Below are positions 15,481 to 22,311 of a stretch of 64,000 nucleotides of DNA, piece after piece. Location: assembly GCA_033720695.1 (NCBI GenBank), contig JAWWCA010000001.1, forward strand, positions 6,221 to 70,220, given 5' to 3'. The position numbers and the translations under genes are program-made. Origin of the DNA: DATGQT01 sp033720695. Lineage in GTDB: Bacteria > Bacteroidota > Rhodothermia > Rhodothermales > Rubricoccaceae. How positions within the stretch are numbered: position 1 is the stretch's first letter; each line of letters begins with the position of its first letter. The notes beneath the pieces are model-generated. The model made no database searches. It worked only from the letters and a program-made list of their open reading frames with translations, and was not told the origin of the DNA.

Positions 15481-16749
15481 ATGCACATGCGGCCCCAGAC
15501 CCTCCACAAGCTCGAAATCCTCGCCGACGCCGCCAAGTACGATGTCTCCTGTGCCTCCAGCGGGTCCGACCGCCCCAACACCCCCACGGGCCTCGGCAAC
15601 AGCACCGGCATGGGCATCTGCCACTCCTACACCGAGGACGGCCGATGCGTCTCGCTGCTCAAGATCCTCCTCACCAACCACTGCATCTACGACTGCGCCT
15701 TCTGCGTGAGCCGACGCTCCAGCGACGTCCAACGCGCAGCCTTCACCGTCGACGAGGTCGTCGAGCTCACCATCGAGTTCTACCGCCGCAACTACATCGA
15801 GGGCCTCTTCCTCTCCAGCGGCATCTTCAAGGACGCCGATACCACCTCGTCCCGCCTCGTCGCCGTGGCCCAGAGGCTCCGCGAAGACCACGACTTCAAC
15901 GGCTACATCCACCTCAAGGTCATCCCGGGCACCAGCCACGACCTCCTCGAGACCGCTGGCCGATACGCCGACCGCCTCTCGGTCAACCTCGAGATCGCCA
16001 CCGAGCGTGAGCTCAAGCGCGTCGCCCCGGAGAAGGACCACCAGGCGGCCCTCGTTCCGATGGGCTTCCTCGGCGCCCGCATCGCGGAAGCGCGACAGGA
16101 GCGCACCGACGCCGTCCGGCGGGCGACCCCACGCCCCGCCGCACCGCCGCGCTTCGCCCCAGGGGGCCAGAGCACACAGCTCGTCGTCGGCGCCACACAG
16201 GAGTCCGACGCCACCATCCTCGATGTCGCCAGCCGCCTCTACCGCGCCAACGGGCTCCGCCGCGTCTACTACTCCGGCTACGTCCCCATCGACACCGACG
16301 ACCGCGTCCCGAGCCTCGACGCCGCCCCCCTCCGCCGAGAGCACCGGCTCTACCAGGCCGACTGGCTCCTCCGCCGTTACGGCTTCGACCCCCACGAGCT
16401 CTTCGCCGACGACCACGACGACCTCGACCTGTTCGTCGACCCCAAGACGGCCTACGCCCTCCGACACCCCCACCGCTACCCCGTCGACGTCAACCGCGCC
16501 TCCAGGCGGCAGCTCCTCCGCGTCCCCGGCATCGGCCACCGCTCGGCCGACCGGATCCTCCTCGCACGGCGACAGGGGACCGTCCGCTGGGAGCACCTCC
16601 AGCGCATGGGCGTCGTCCTCAAACGGGCCCGGTACTTCATCACCGTCGCCGGCCACCGACCCCGCCTGCTCGAGCGCGCCCCGGACGCCGTCTACGCGCG
16701 GCTCCGCCAAGCCGACCCCGCCGCCGCGCCCCAGCTCTCCCTCTTCTGA
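15481..16749 (+). CDS. Radical SAM protein, putative DNA modification/repair (TIGR03916 type)
   Basis: The 422-residue product has the radical-SAM motif as CIYDCAFC (about 75-82) after LLTNHC, preceded by SGSDRPNTPTGLGNSTGMGICHSY, all typical of the TIGR03916 family. The C-terminal part has a helix-hairpin-helix (VDVNRASRRQLLRVPGIGHRSADRIL) that should bind DNA. The family is distantly like spore photoproduct lyase and is nearly always paired with a DUF4130 protein, as here (next gene four bases on). Start ATG 15481 avoids including the inverted repeat; MRPQTLHK at 15487 is an alternative. Confidence 0.9.
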   Translation: MHMRPQTLHKLEILADAAKYDVSCASSGSDRPNTPTGLGNSTGMGICHSYTEDGRCVSLLKILLTNHCIYDCAFCVSRRSSDVQRAAFTVDEVVELTIEFYRRNYIEGLFLSSGIFKDADTTSSRLVAVAQRLREDHDFNGYIHLKVIPGTSHDLLETAGRYADRLSVNLEIATERELKRVAPEKDHQAALVPMGFLGARIAEARQERTDAVRRATPRPAAPPRFAPGGQSTQLVVGATQESDATILDVASRLYRANGLRRVYYSGYVPIDTDDRVPSLDAAPLRREHRLYQADWLLRRYGFDPHELFADDHDDLDLFVDPKTAYALRHPHRYPVDVNRASRRQLLRVPGIGHRSADRILLARRQGTVRWEHLQRMGVVLKRARYFITVAGHRPRLLERAPDAVYARLRQADPAAAPQLSLF

Positions 16750-16752
16750 GCC

Positions 16753-17556
16753 GTGACCCTCTACGTCTACGACGGCTCCTACGACGGCCTCCTCTCGGCC
16801 CTCTACCGCGCCCTCCAGGACGGCCGAGCCGCCCACGAGGCCGCCGTCCGGGCCCGCCACGTGCGTACAGCCACGCAGGCCGACCTCTTCGCCGACGAGG
16901 TGGCCGTCGCCACCAACCCCGCCCGCGCGCGACGCCTCCGCGACGCGCTCCGCCGCCGAACGGGATCCGACGCCCTCGAAGCGCGCCTCTACTACGCCTT
17001 CCTCAGCGAAGCCGAGGGCTGGGATCGCCTCGTCGCCGACGCCGTCCTCGGCCTCGCCACCACCGCGCACCTCGACCCCCGGCTCGACCACGTCCACGCC
17101 CTCGAAGCGCTCGAACGACGCGTCCGCCGCGAGACCCACCGCATGCACGCCTTCGTCCGCTTCGAGGAACACTCCGACCACTCGCTCCGCGCCACCATCG
17201 CCCCCGACCACCACGTCCTCCCCCTCATCGGCGACCACTTCGCCGCGAGGTACCCCGCCGAGCACTGGCGCATCCACGACGCCCGACGGCGCCTCACGCT
17301 CGTCCACGAGCCCGACGGAGACCCCCGCCTGCAGATCACCGCCGACGGCGACGGCCGGACGGCACCGTCGCCCGCCGAAAACGAGTTCCAGGCCCTCTGG
17401 CAGCAGTACTACCGCGCGACCAACATCCCCGCCCGGCGCAACCTCCGCCTCCACGTCCAGCACGTCCCCCGGCGCTACTGGCCATACCTCACGGAGAAGC
17501 AGCCGACCGACGAACCACCCCCCGAGCCCGCATCCGGGGAGCCGCCCGAGGCGTAG
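16753..17556 (+). CDS. DUF4130/TIGR03915 DNA metabolism protein
   Basis: The 267-residue protein starts at a GTG (TLYVYDGSYDGLLSALYRALQ) and has LYYAFLSEAEGWDRLVADAV, RMHAFVRFEEH, DHHVLPLIGDHFAARYPAEHW and near the end NIPARRNLRLHVQHVPRRYWPYLTEK. These are the signatures of the family that partners the preceding radical-SAM protein. The last part resembles a uracil-DNA-glycosylase-like end seen in some fused versions. The pair is thought to act in DNA repair or modification, with no defined reaction. Confidence 0.88.
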   Translation: MTLYVYDGSYDGLLSALYRALQDGRAAHEAAVRARHVRTATQADLFADEVAVATNPARARRLRDALRRRTGSDALEARLYYAFLSEAEGWDRLVADAVLGLATTAHLDPRLDHVHALEALERRVRRETHRMHAFVRFEEHSDHSLRATIAPDHHVLPLIGDHFAARYPAEHWRIHDARRRLTLVHEPDGDPRLQITADGDGRTAPSPAENEFQALWQQYYRATNIPARRNLRLHVQHVPRRYWPYLTEKQPTDEPPPEPASGEPPEA

Positions 17557-17561
17557 CTTCC
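17554..17561 (+). promoter_or_regulatory. -7-like box (TAGCTTCC)
   Basis: TAGCTTCC overlaps the stop codon of the DUF4130 gene and lies 36 bases before the ATG at 17590, fitting the TAnnTTnC pattern of other starts in the window. Confidence 0.4.
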
Positions 17562-17589
17562 TCGGGATCCACGGTCCCCTCGCTTCCCC

Positions 17590-18150
17590 ATGAGCCACAC
17601 GCGACGGATCGTCGTCTCTGAGTTCCTCTCACTCGATGGGGTGATGCAGGACCCGGCCTGGACGGCGCCCTACTGGAACGACCAAATCGCCGCCTTCAAG
17701 GGCGAGGAGACCGACGCCGCCGACCTCCTCCTCCTCGGCCGCGTCACCTACGAGATGTTCGCCGCCCACTGGCCCTCCTCAACCGACGAGGCCGCCGACC
17801 AGATCAACGCGCTCGGCAAGGTCGTCGTCACCGACACCCTCACGCAGGCGGACCTCGATCGGGACGGCTGGAACGCCGCCGTCTTGGACGGCGGCGTCCC
17901 CGACGGCATCCGGCACCTCAAGCAGCGGCCCGGCGGCGACCTCCTCGTCTGGGGCAGCGGCCACCTCGCGCGTGCGCTCCTCCACCACCGCCTCGTCGAC
18001 GAGCTCCGCCTCATCGTCTACCCGCTCCTCCTCGGCACCGGACAACGCCTCTTCAGCGGCCAGCAGCACGCCGCCTTCACGCGCGCCGAGTCGCACGCCT
18101 TCCGCTCCGGCGCAACCGCCCTCGTCCTCCACCCCGCCGAGAACGCGTGA
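17590..18150 (+). CDS. Dihydrofolate reductase-family (RibD C-terminal-like) protein
   Basis: The 186-residue protein starts RRIVVSEFLSLDGVMQDP and shows LLLGRVTYEMFAAHWPS, KVVVTDTL, LVWGSGHLARALLHHRLVDELRLIVYPLLLGTGQRLF. This is the common RibD-C/YyaP-type DHFR-like fold that binds NADPH. The natural substrate is unknown; it is not the essential folate enzyme. A TfoX-like gene follows four bases later. Confidence 0.9.
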   Translation: MSHTRRIVVSEFLSLDGVMQDPAWTAPYWNDQIAAFKGEETDAADLLLLGRVTYEMFAAHWPSSTDEAADQINALGKVVVTDTLTQADLDRDGWNAAVLDGGVPDGIRHLKQRPGGDLLVWGSGHLARALLHHRLVDELRLIVYPLLLGTGQRLFSGQQHAAFTRAESHAFRSGATALVLHPAENA

Positions 18151-18154
18151 GCCC

Positions 18155-18481
18155 ATGCCCGACATCGACCCCGATCACCCCTTCTGGAGAGCCGCCCAGC
18201 CACTCCTCGACGACGGCAGCGCCCAACGCGGCACCATGATGGGCTTCACCTGCCTCCGCACCGCCGGACGCTTCTTCGCCACCGCCGACCACCGCACCGG
18301 AGACCTCGTCGTCAAGCTCCCCAGACCGCGCGTGGCCGCCCTCATCGCCGAGGGCCTCGGCCAACCCTTTGCGCCCGCCGGCCGCACCTTCCGCGAGTGG
18401 GTCGCCGTCCCGCAGGACCACCGCACGGCCTGGCCGGCCCTCCTCGGCGAAGCCCACGCGTTCGTCGCCGACGCAGACTAA
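18155..18481 (+). CDS. Small TfoX/YjbR-like protein
   Basis: The 108-residue frame reads HPFWRAAQPLLDD, GTMMGFTCLRTAGRFFATADHRTGDLVVKLPRPRVAALIAEGLGQPF and REWVAVPQDH. The pattern FxATxD...LVVKLPxxRVxxLIxxGxGxxF...REWVAVP is that of small TfoX-N/MmcQ-like proteins of actinobacteria and Bacteroidota with unknown role. It overlaps nothing and is probably co-transcribed with the preceding reductase. Confidence 0.65.
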   Translation: MPDIDPDHPFWRAAQPLLDDGSAQRGTMMGFTCLRTAGRFFATADHRTGDLVVKLPRPRVAALIAEGLGQPFAPAGRTFREWVAVPQDHRTAWPALLGEAHAFVADAD

Positions 18482-18491
18482 CGGGCCCCCC

Positions 18492-18752
18492 TTACACCAT
18501 CGCCATTCGTGTCTCGGCCGGTCGGGCCGCCCGCGACGGCCGCGCCACGTCCGCGTTCGCGTGCCGCGTCACCCGGCCACACGACCGACACAGCACCTCG
18601 ATCGAACGCCCGAACGCGCGGCGCACGCCGCCGACAGTCTCCCGGTTCAGCGCCAGCTGTCGCCGCCCGACGCGCATCGTCGCACTCCCGTGCGACACGG
18701 TGCAGCAGCTGCAGAACAGGGGCGTCGTTCGAAGGGCGGTCGCGACGGGCAT
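18492..18752 (-). CDS. Small Cys-rich protein, likely zinc ribbon
   Basis: The 86-residue product has FCSCC near the N-terminus and LCRSCGRVTRH at about 52-62, giving two CxxC-like knuckles that could bind one zinc. The ATG at 18752 is preferred over an upstream one because it directly starts the recognisable part (MPVATALRTTPLFCSC). Function unknown. Confidence 0.5.
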   Translation of the reverse strand: MPVATALRTTPLFCSCCTVSHGSATMRVGRRQLALNRETVGGVRRAFGRSIEVLCRSCGRVTRHANADVARPSRAARPAETRMAMV

Positions 18753-18904
18753 GGCGGCGGTGGTTTCGTGCTCCCCCACACTACCGCCGCCACGGACACG
18801 GGCGCAATCCCGACCTCACTCTGACGGGGACACGTGTCGGAGTTGAGCCCAGACCCACCCCGGGCCGGCGGCGGCCCGCCGCTTGTGGCCGCCCCGGACA
18901 GGCC

Positions 18905-19213
18905 TCACCCCTCAGGCCGCGCCTCCACGTGACGCTCGACCGTCACCTCGCGCACGCGGACCTCGCGCCGCGGCGAGCCATCGCCATACCGGGCCAGCGA
19001 CTCCGCCGCCGCCTCCGGCGAGTGGTACAGCTCGCCGTACGGCACCGGCGCACCCCGCGCAAACGACAGCAGCCACCACAGCACCCCCCGATCGGCCACG
19101 CCACCCCGAGACGCTTCCGTAGGCGCCTTCAGCCCACACACCGGGCACGCCGGCGCAACGTGGGACACCGACGACGAGCAGCGCCGGCAGCGAGGCCGCG
19201 GAGACGAAATCAT
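18905..19213 (-). CDS. Zinc-ribbon protein, 102 aa
   Basis: The protein begins ISSPRPRCRRCSSSVSHVAPACPVCGLKAP, a four-Cys zinc ribbon (CxxC-x11-CxxC). A WWLLSF segment and YHSPEAAAESLARYGDG follow, then a charged beta-like tail. The ribbon suggests nucleic-acid or protein contacts, but I do not recognise a family. It is divergent from the DUF2461 gene. Confidence 0.65.
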   Translation of the reverse strand: MISSPRPRCRRCSSSVSHVAPACPVCGLKAPTEASRGGVADRGVLWWLLSFARGAPVPYGELYHSPEAAAESLARYGDGSPRREVRVREVTVERHVEARPEG

Positions 19214-19275
19214 AGGACCAGGGGAAGGGACACCCGGGCACCCGCCCGGGACGACCTATATACGGACGAAACGGT

Positions 19276-19283
19276 TATGTTGC
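19276..19283 (+). promoter_or_regulatory. -7-like box (TATGTTGC)
   Basis: TATGTTGC lies 44 bases before the GTG start at 19320 inside a short AT-richer stretch (TATATAC at about 19257), matching the TAnnTTGC pattern seen before other genes. Confidence 0.4.
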
Positions 19284-19319
19284 GTGACGTAACCCCGGCC
19301 GATTCCACCACGCCCGACC

Positions 19320-20003
19320 GTGTCCGCCGTCGACCTCCCCCCGCCCTTCCCGGGCTTCTCGCAAGCCGGCCTCGACGTCCTGCGCGACCTCGCGGACAAC
19401 AACGACCGTGACTGGTTCAACGCCCGCAAGAGCGTCTACCTCGACCACCTCAAGGGGCCCCTCGACCTCCTCGTCGCCGACGTCGCCCGACGCCTCGCCG
19501 AGCGCGGCATCCCGTACACCGCCGGCCGGCCGTTCCGGATCTACCGCGACGTCCGCTTCTCCAAAGACAAGCGACCCTACCAGACGCACGTCAGCGCCCA
19601 GTTCACACGCCCCGACAGCGACGACCCCGCGCTCATCTACGTCCACGTCGCCCCGGGCGCCTCCTTCGTCGCCATGGGGGTCTACCGCCCCAGCGTCGCC
19701 TACCTCCGGCCCGTCCGCCGCCGCATCGTGGACCGCTGGAACGACGTCGTGGCCATGCGCGACGCGCTCGGCGACGCAGGCCTGACCCTCGGCCCCGCCG
19801 GCGACCCCCTCACGGGGATGCCGCAGGGCTTCGCGGCCGAGCGCGACCACGAGGGCGCCGAGCTCGTGCGCTGGCAGAGCCTCGTCGCGCAACGCGCGCT
19901 CGACGACGCCGACATCCGCGAACCCCAGCTCTCCGACCGCGTCGTCCAGGCCGCCGCCCACGCCAAGCCCCTCTTCGACTTCCTCGACGCCGCCCACGCC
20001 TGA
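19320..20003 (+). CDS. DUF2461 protein
   Basis: The 227-residue product shows GFSQAGLDVLRDLADNNDRDWFNARKSVYLDHLKGPLDLLV, FRIYRDVRFSKDKRPYQTHVSAQF, then YVHVAPGASFVAMGVYRPS. These blocks define DUF2461 (TIGR02453), a family common in Bacteroidota with unknown biochemical function. The start is GTG. The next gene follows after 11 bases. Confidence 0.88.
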   Translation: MSAVDLPPPFPGFSQAGLDVLRDLADNNDRDWFNARKSVYLDHLKGPLDLLVADVARRLAERGIPYTAGRPFRIYRDVRFSKDKRPYQTHVSAQFTRPDSDDPALIYVHVAPGASFVAMGVYRPSVAYLRPVRRRIVDRWNDVVAMRDALGDAGLTLGPAGDPLTGMPQGFAAERDHEGAELVRWQSLVAQRALDDADIREPQLSDRVVQAAAHAKPLFDFLDAAHA

Positions 20004-20014
20004 CCCCTCAGCCC

Positions 20015-20299
20015 ATGCCGCACCTCCTCGTCTGGAACCAGGTCCGCGACTTCGCGCGCTGGCTCGCCGTCTTCGAAGCCGACGCCGAGGCCCATCGCGA
20101 GGCCGGCCTCGAGCTCGAGCGCGTCTGGCGAACGCGCGACGACCCGAACCAGGTCTTCTTCGTGTTCTTCGTCGGCGATCTCGAGCGCGCCAACGCGTTC
20201 ATGGACGACCCGGTCGCGAAGGAGCACGCCGAGGCCGCAGGCGTCGTGCGCGGCTTCGCGCACTTCCTCGACGCCGTGCCCCTCGCGCCCGAGACGTGA
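20015..20299 (+). CDS. Small ferredoxin-like (dimeric alpha-beta barrel) protein
   Basis: The 94-residue frame HLLVWNQVRDFARWLAVFEADAEAHREAGLELERVWRTRDDPNQVFFVFFVGDLERANAFMDDP is typical of small stress-responsive or monooxygenase-like dimeric barrels. No catalytic residues are evident. It is probably co-transcribed with the DUF2461 gene. Confidence 0.65.
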   Translation: MPHLLVWNQVRDFARWLAVFEADAEAHREAGLELERVWRTRDDPNQVFFVFFVGDLERANAFMDDPVAKEHAEAAGVVRGFAHFLDAVPLAPET

Positions 20300-20312
20300 G
20301 CCGTCCCTGGAC

Positions 20313-20699
20313 CTACCCCCTCGGCGGCCGATACGTCGCCGTCAAGCAGCCGCCCACCCCCTCCAACGGCGTCACCTCCAGCTCCACCCCCTCCGCGGCC
20401 GAGGCGTCGACCGCCTCCAGACCCAACCCGGACAGCGTCGCCGCCACCGCCGAGCCCCGCGCGCCGTCCGTGATGCACACCGTCACGACGCCGTCCACGT
20501 GCGAGACGCTCACCGTCAACGGGCCGCCGCCCGCCACCACGACCCGCTCCAGAACCCGGCCCACCACCGACAGGAGCGGCGGCGGATACGTCTCGGCATA
20601 TCCACGCAGCCCCGGCACCACGTCGATCCGGACCCCATGCGACTGCGCGATCGCCTCGATCGCCGCCGCCAGCGTGTCAGTGGACTCTGCGCTCGTCAT
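20313..20699 (-). CDS. Possible degenerate HATPase-like protein, 128 aa
   Basis: The frame starts MTSAESTDTLAAAIEAIAQSHGVRIDVVPG and has LLSVVGRVLERVVVAGGGPLTVSVSHVDGVVTVCITDGARGSAV. The strand order and a D-G-A-R-G in place of D-x-G-x-G recall the ATP-binding domain of histidine kinases, but the N box is missing. It may be a non-catalytic relative, and the family call is weak. It is convergent with the gene at 20015. Confidence 0.4.
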   Translation of the reverse strand: MTSAESTDTLAAAIEAIAQSHGVRIDVVPGLRGYAETYPPPLLSVVGRVLERVVVAGGGPLTVSVSHVDGVVTVCITDGARGSAVAATLSGLGLEAVDASAAEGVELEVTPLEGVGGCLTATYRPPRG

Positions 20700-20766
20700 C
20701 GACCGGCTCGTTCGGCCGACCTCTACGCGCAGCGCCCCTGAAGGTGCCCACGCCCGTGCCGACCGC

Positions 20767-21411
20767 CTAGGCAGAGCCCGCGGGCGGTTCCGCCGCTCCG
20801 CCCGCCGCCGCCTGCTGCGCCAGTAGACGCGACACCAGCGACCGCGCCGCCTCGGCCTCCGACGACGACGCCGCCTCCGCATAGCGCACGAGCGCGGCGT
20901 CGGCGCCCTCGCCGTCGCCACACACCGCGCACGCCAGCGCGAGGTTGTACACCGCGTCCGCCGCACCGTCGTCGTCGCTCAACCCCACCGCGACGTGCAG
21001 GTGGAGCCGCGCCGAGACGAACTGCCCGAGGTGCAGGTGCAGGCACCCCACGTTGTAGTGGGTCGCGACGTGCGCGGGGTCCTGGACGAGCGCCTCCGCA
21101 AACGCACGAAATGCGCCGTCGTAGTCCTCCGCATGGACGGACAGCAGGCCGAGGTTGCACAGCGCGTCCGCCGCGTACCCCTCGTCCGCAGCCGCCGCCT
21201 GACGGTACGCTTCCGCCGCTTCCGGACGGCCCGTCATGTCCAGCGCGAGCGCCCGACGAAACGGGTCGTCGTCGCCCCGGTCGAGCGGCACCACCCGCCC
21301 CGCAGCCCCCCACAGGTTGAGCTGCCCCGGCGGCGAGGTGCGCCGCGGCCGTACCCGACGGAATCGGGGCGTCCCCTCCTCGATCGTGACCAGCTGCATC
21401 GAGTGCGCCAT
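20767..21411 (-). CDS. TPR-repeat protein at the end of the ligD-ku operon
   Basis: The 214-residue protein has TPR-like helical hairpins: FRRALALDMTGRPEAAEAYRQAAAADEGYAADALCNLGLLSVHAEDYDGAFRAFAEALVQDPAHVATHYNVGCLHLHLGQFVSARLHLHVAVGL. TPRs usually hold protein partners. Its ATG shares a base with the Ku stop (TGATG), so translation is coupled to ku. A link to end joining is inferred from that position only. Confidence 0.75.
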   Translation of the reverse strand: MAHSMQLVTIEEGTPRFRRVRPRRTSPPGQLNLWGAAGRVVPLDRGDDDPFRRALALDMTGRPEAAEAYRQAAAADEGYAADALCNLGLLSVHAEDYDGAFRAFAEALVQDPAHVATHYNVGCLHLHLGQFVSARLHLHVAVGLSDDDGAADAVYNLALACAVCGDGEGADAALVRYAEAASSSEAEAARSLVSRLLAQQAAAGGAAEPPAGSA

Positions 21412-22307
21412 CAGCTTCCGGTCTTCTTCCGCTTGGTGGAGGTCTTCTTCGCGGCCGTCTTCTTCGCGGCCGTCTTCTTCGCGGCCGTCTTCTTCGCGCC
21501 CGTCGCTCGCTTCGCCGGCTTCGCCTGCGCCTTGGCCTCCTCGATGCTCGCCTGCAGCGCTGCCATCACGTCTGTCACAGGGGCCGCGGCCGGCGTCTCC
21601 GACACGATCACTTCACGCCCCTCGATCTTCGCATGCACCATCTCGACGACCGCCTCAGTGTACCGGTCGACGAGCCCCGGCGACAGGTCATCGAACGACT
21701 TCGTCAAGAGCTCGATCAGCTGGCCCGCCACCGCCACCTCATCCGCCTTCGGCTCCGCCACGTCATCGAGCTCCGGGACGGCCTCCATGGACCGCAGCTC
21801 GGACGGGTACCGAAGCTCGTGGAACACCATCCCGTCGTCGTGTACGCGAACCGCCATGATCGTCTCCCGCCCGCGGAGCACCACCCGGCCAATCCCCACC
21901 TTCCCACTCTCCCGGATCGCCTCCCGAAGCAGACCATACGTCTTCGCCGCCACCGGGCCGTTCGGCCCCACATAGTACGGCTTCTCGTACAGCGCCACCG
22001 GCACGTCGCCGTCCTCGACGAACCCCTCGATCTCCAGGACCTTCGTGCTCTCCAGCGCGAGCTCCTTCAACTCGTCGTCGTCGATCACCACGTACTGGTC
22101 CTCGTCCACCTGGTACCCCTTCACGATGTCGCCGCTGGAGACCTCCTTCCCGCACACCTTGCACACCTTCTGGTACGAGATGCGGCCCATGTCCTCCTTG
22201 TGGAGCTGGTTGAACCGGACCGTCTTCGCCGTCTCGGTCGCGGTGTAGACTTTCACCGGGACGGTGAAGATGTTCATCTTGATGTGGCCGTTCCAGATCG
22301 ATCGCAT
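21411..22307 (-). CDS. ku: Ku DNA end-binding protein (NHEJ)
   Basis: The 298-residue protein starts MRSIWNGHIKMNIFTVPVKVYTATETAKTVRFNQLHKEDMGRI, continues with CKVCGKEV, IVKGYQVDEDQYVVIDDDEL and a Ku core ending near 250 (SPGLVDRYTEAVVEMVHAKIEG). The C-terminus (about 268-298) is a Lys/Ala repeat tail (AAKK units), as in bacterial Ku proteins where it bridges DNA. Ku forms a ring on broken ends and recruits LigD, whose gene ends four bases upstream in the same operon. Confidence 0.96.
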   Translation of the reverse strand: MRSIWNGHIKMNIFTVPVKVYTATETAKTVRFNQLHKEDMGRISYQKVCKVCGKEVSSGDIVKGYQVDEDQYVVIDDDELKELALESTKVLEIEGFVEDGDVPVALYEKPYYVGPNGPVAAKTYGLLREAIRESGKVGIGRVVLRGRETIMAVRVHDDGMVFHELRYPSELRSMEAVPELDDVAEPKADEVAVAGQLIELLTKSFDDLSPGLVDRYTEAVVEMVHAKIEGREVIVSETPAAAPVTDVMAALQASIEEAKAQAKPAKRATGAKKTAAKKTAAKKTAAKKTSTKRKKTGS

Positions 22308-22311
22308 GGGG

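Noticed and set aside
18843..18904. GC-rich hairpin between the two small Cys-protein genes
   Set aside because: Short complementary GGCCGGC/GCCGGCC-type runs are common in this composition; no T tract, so no clear terminator.
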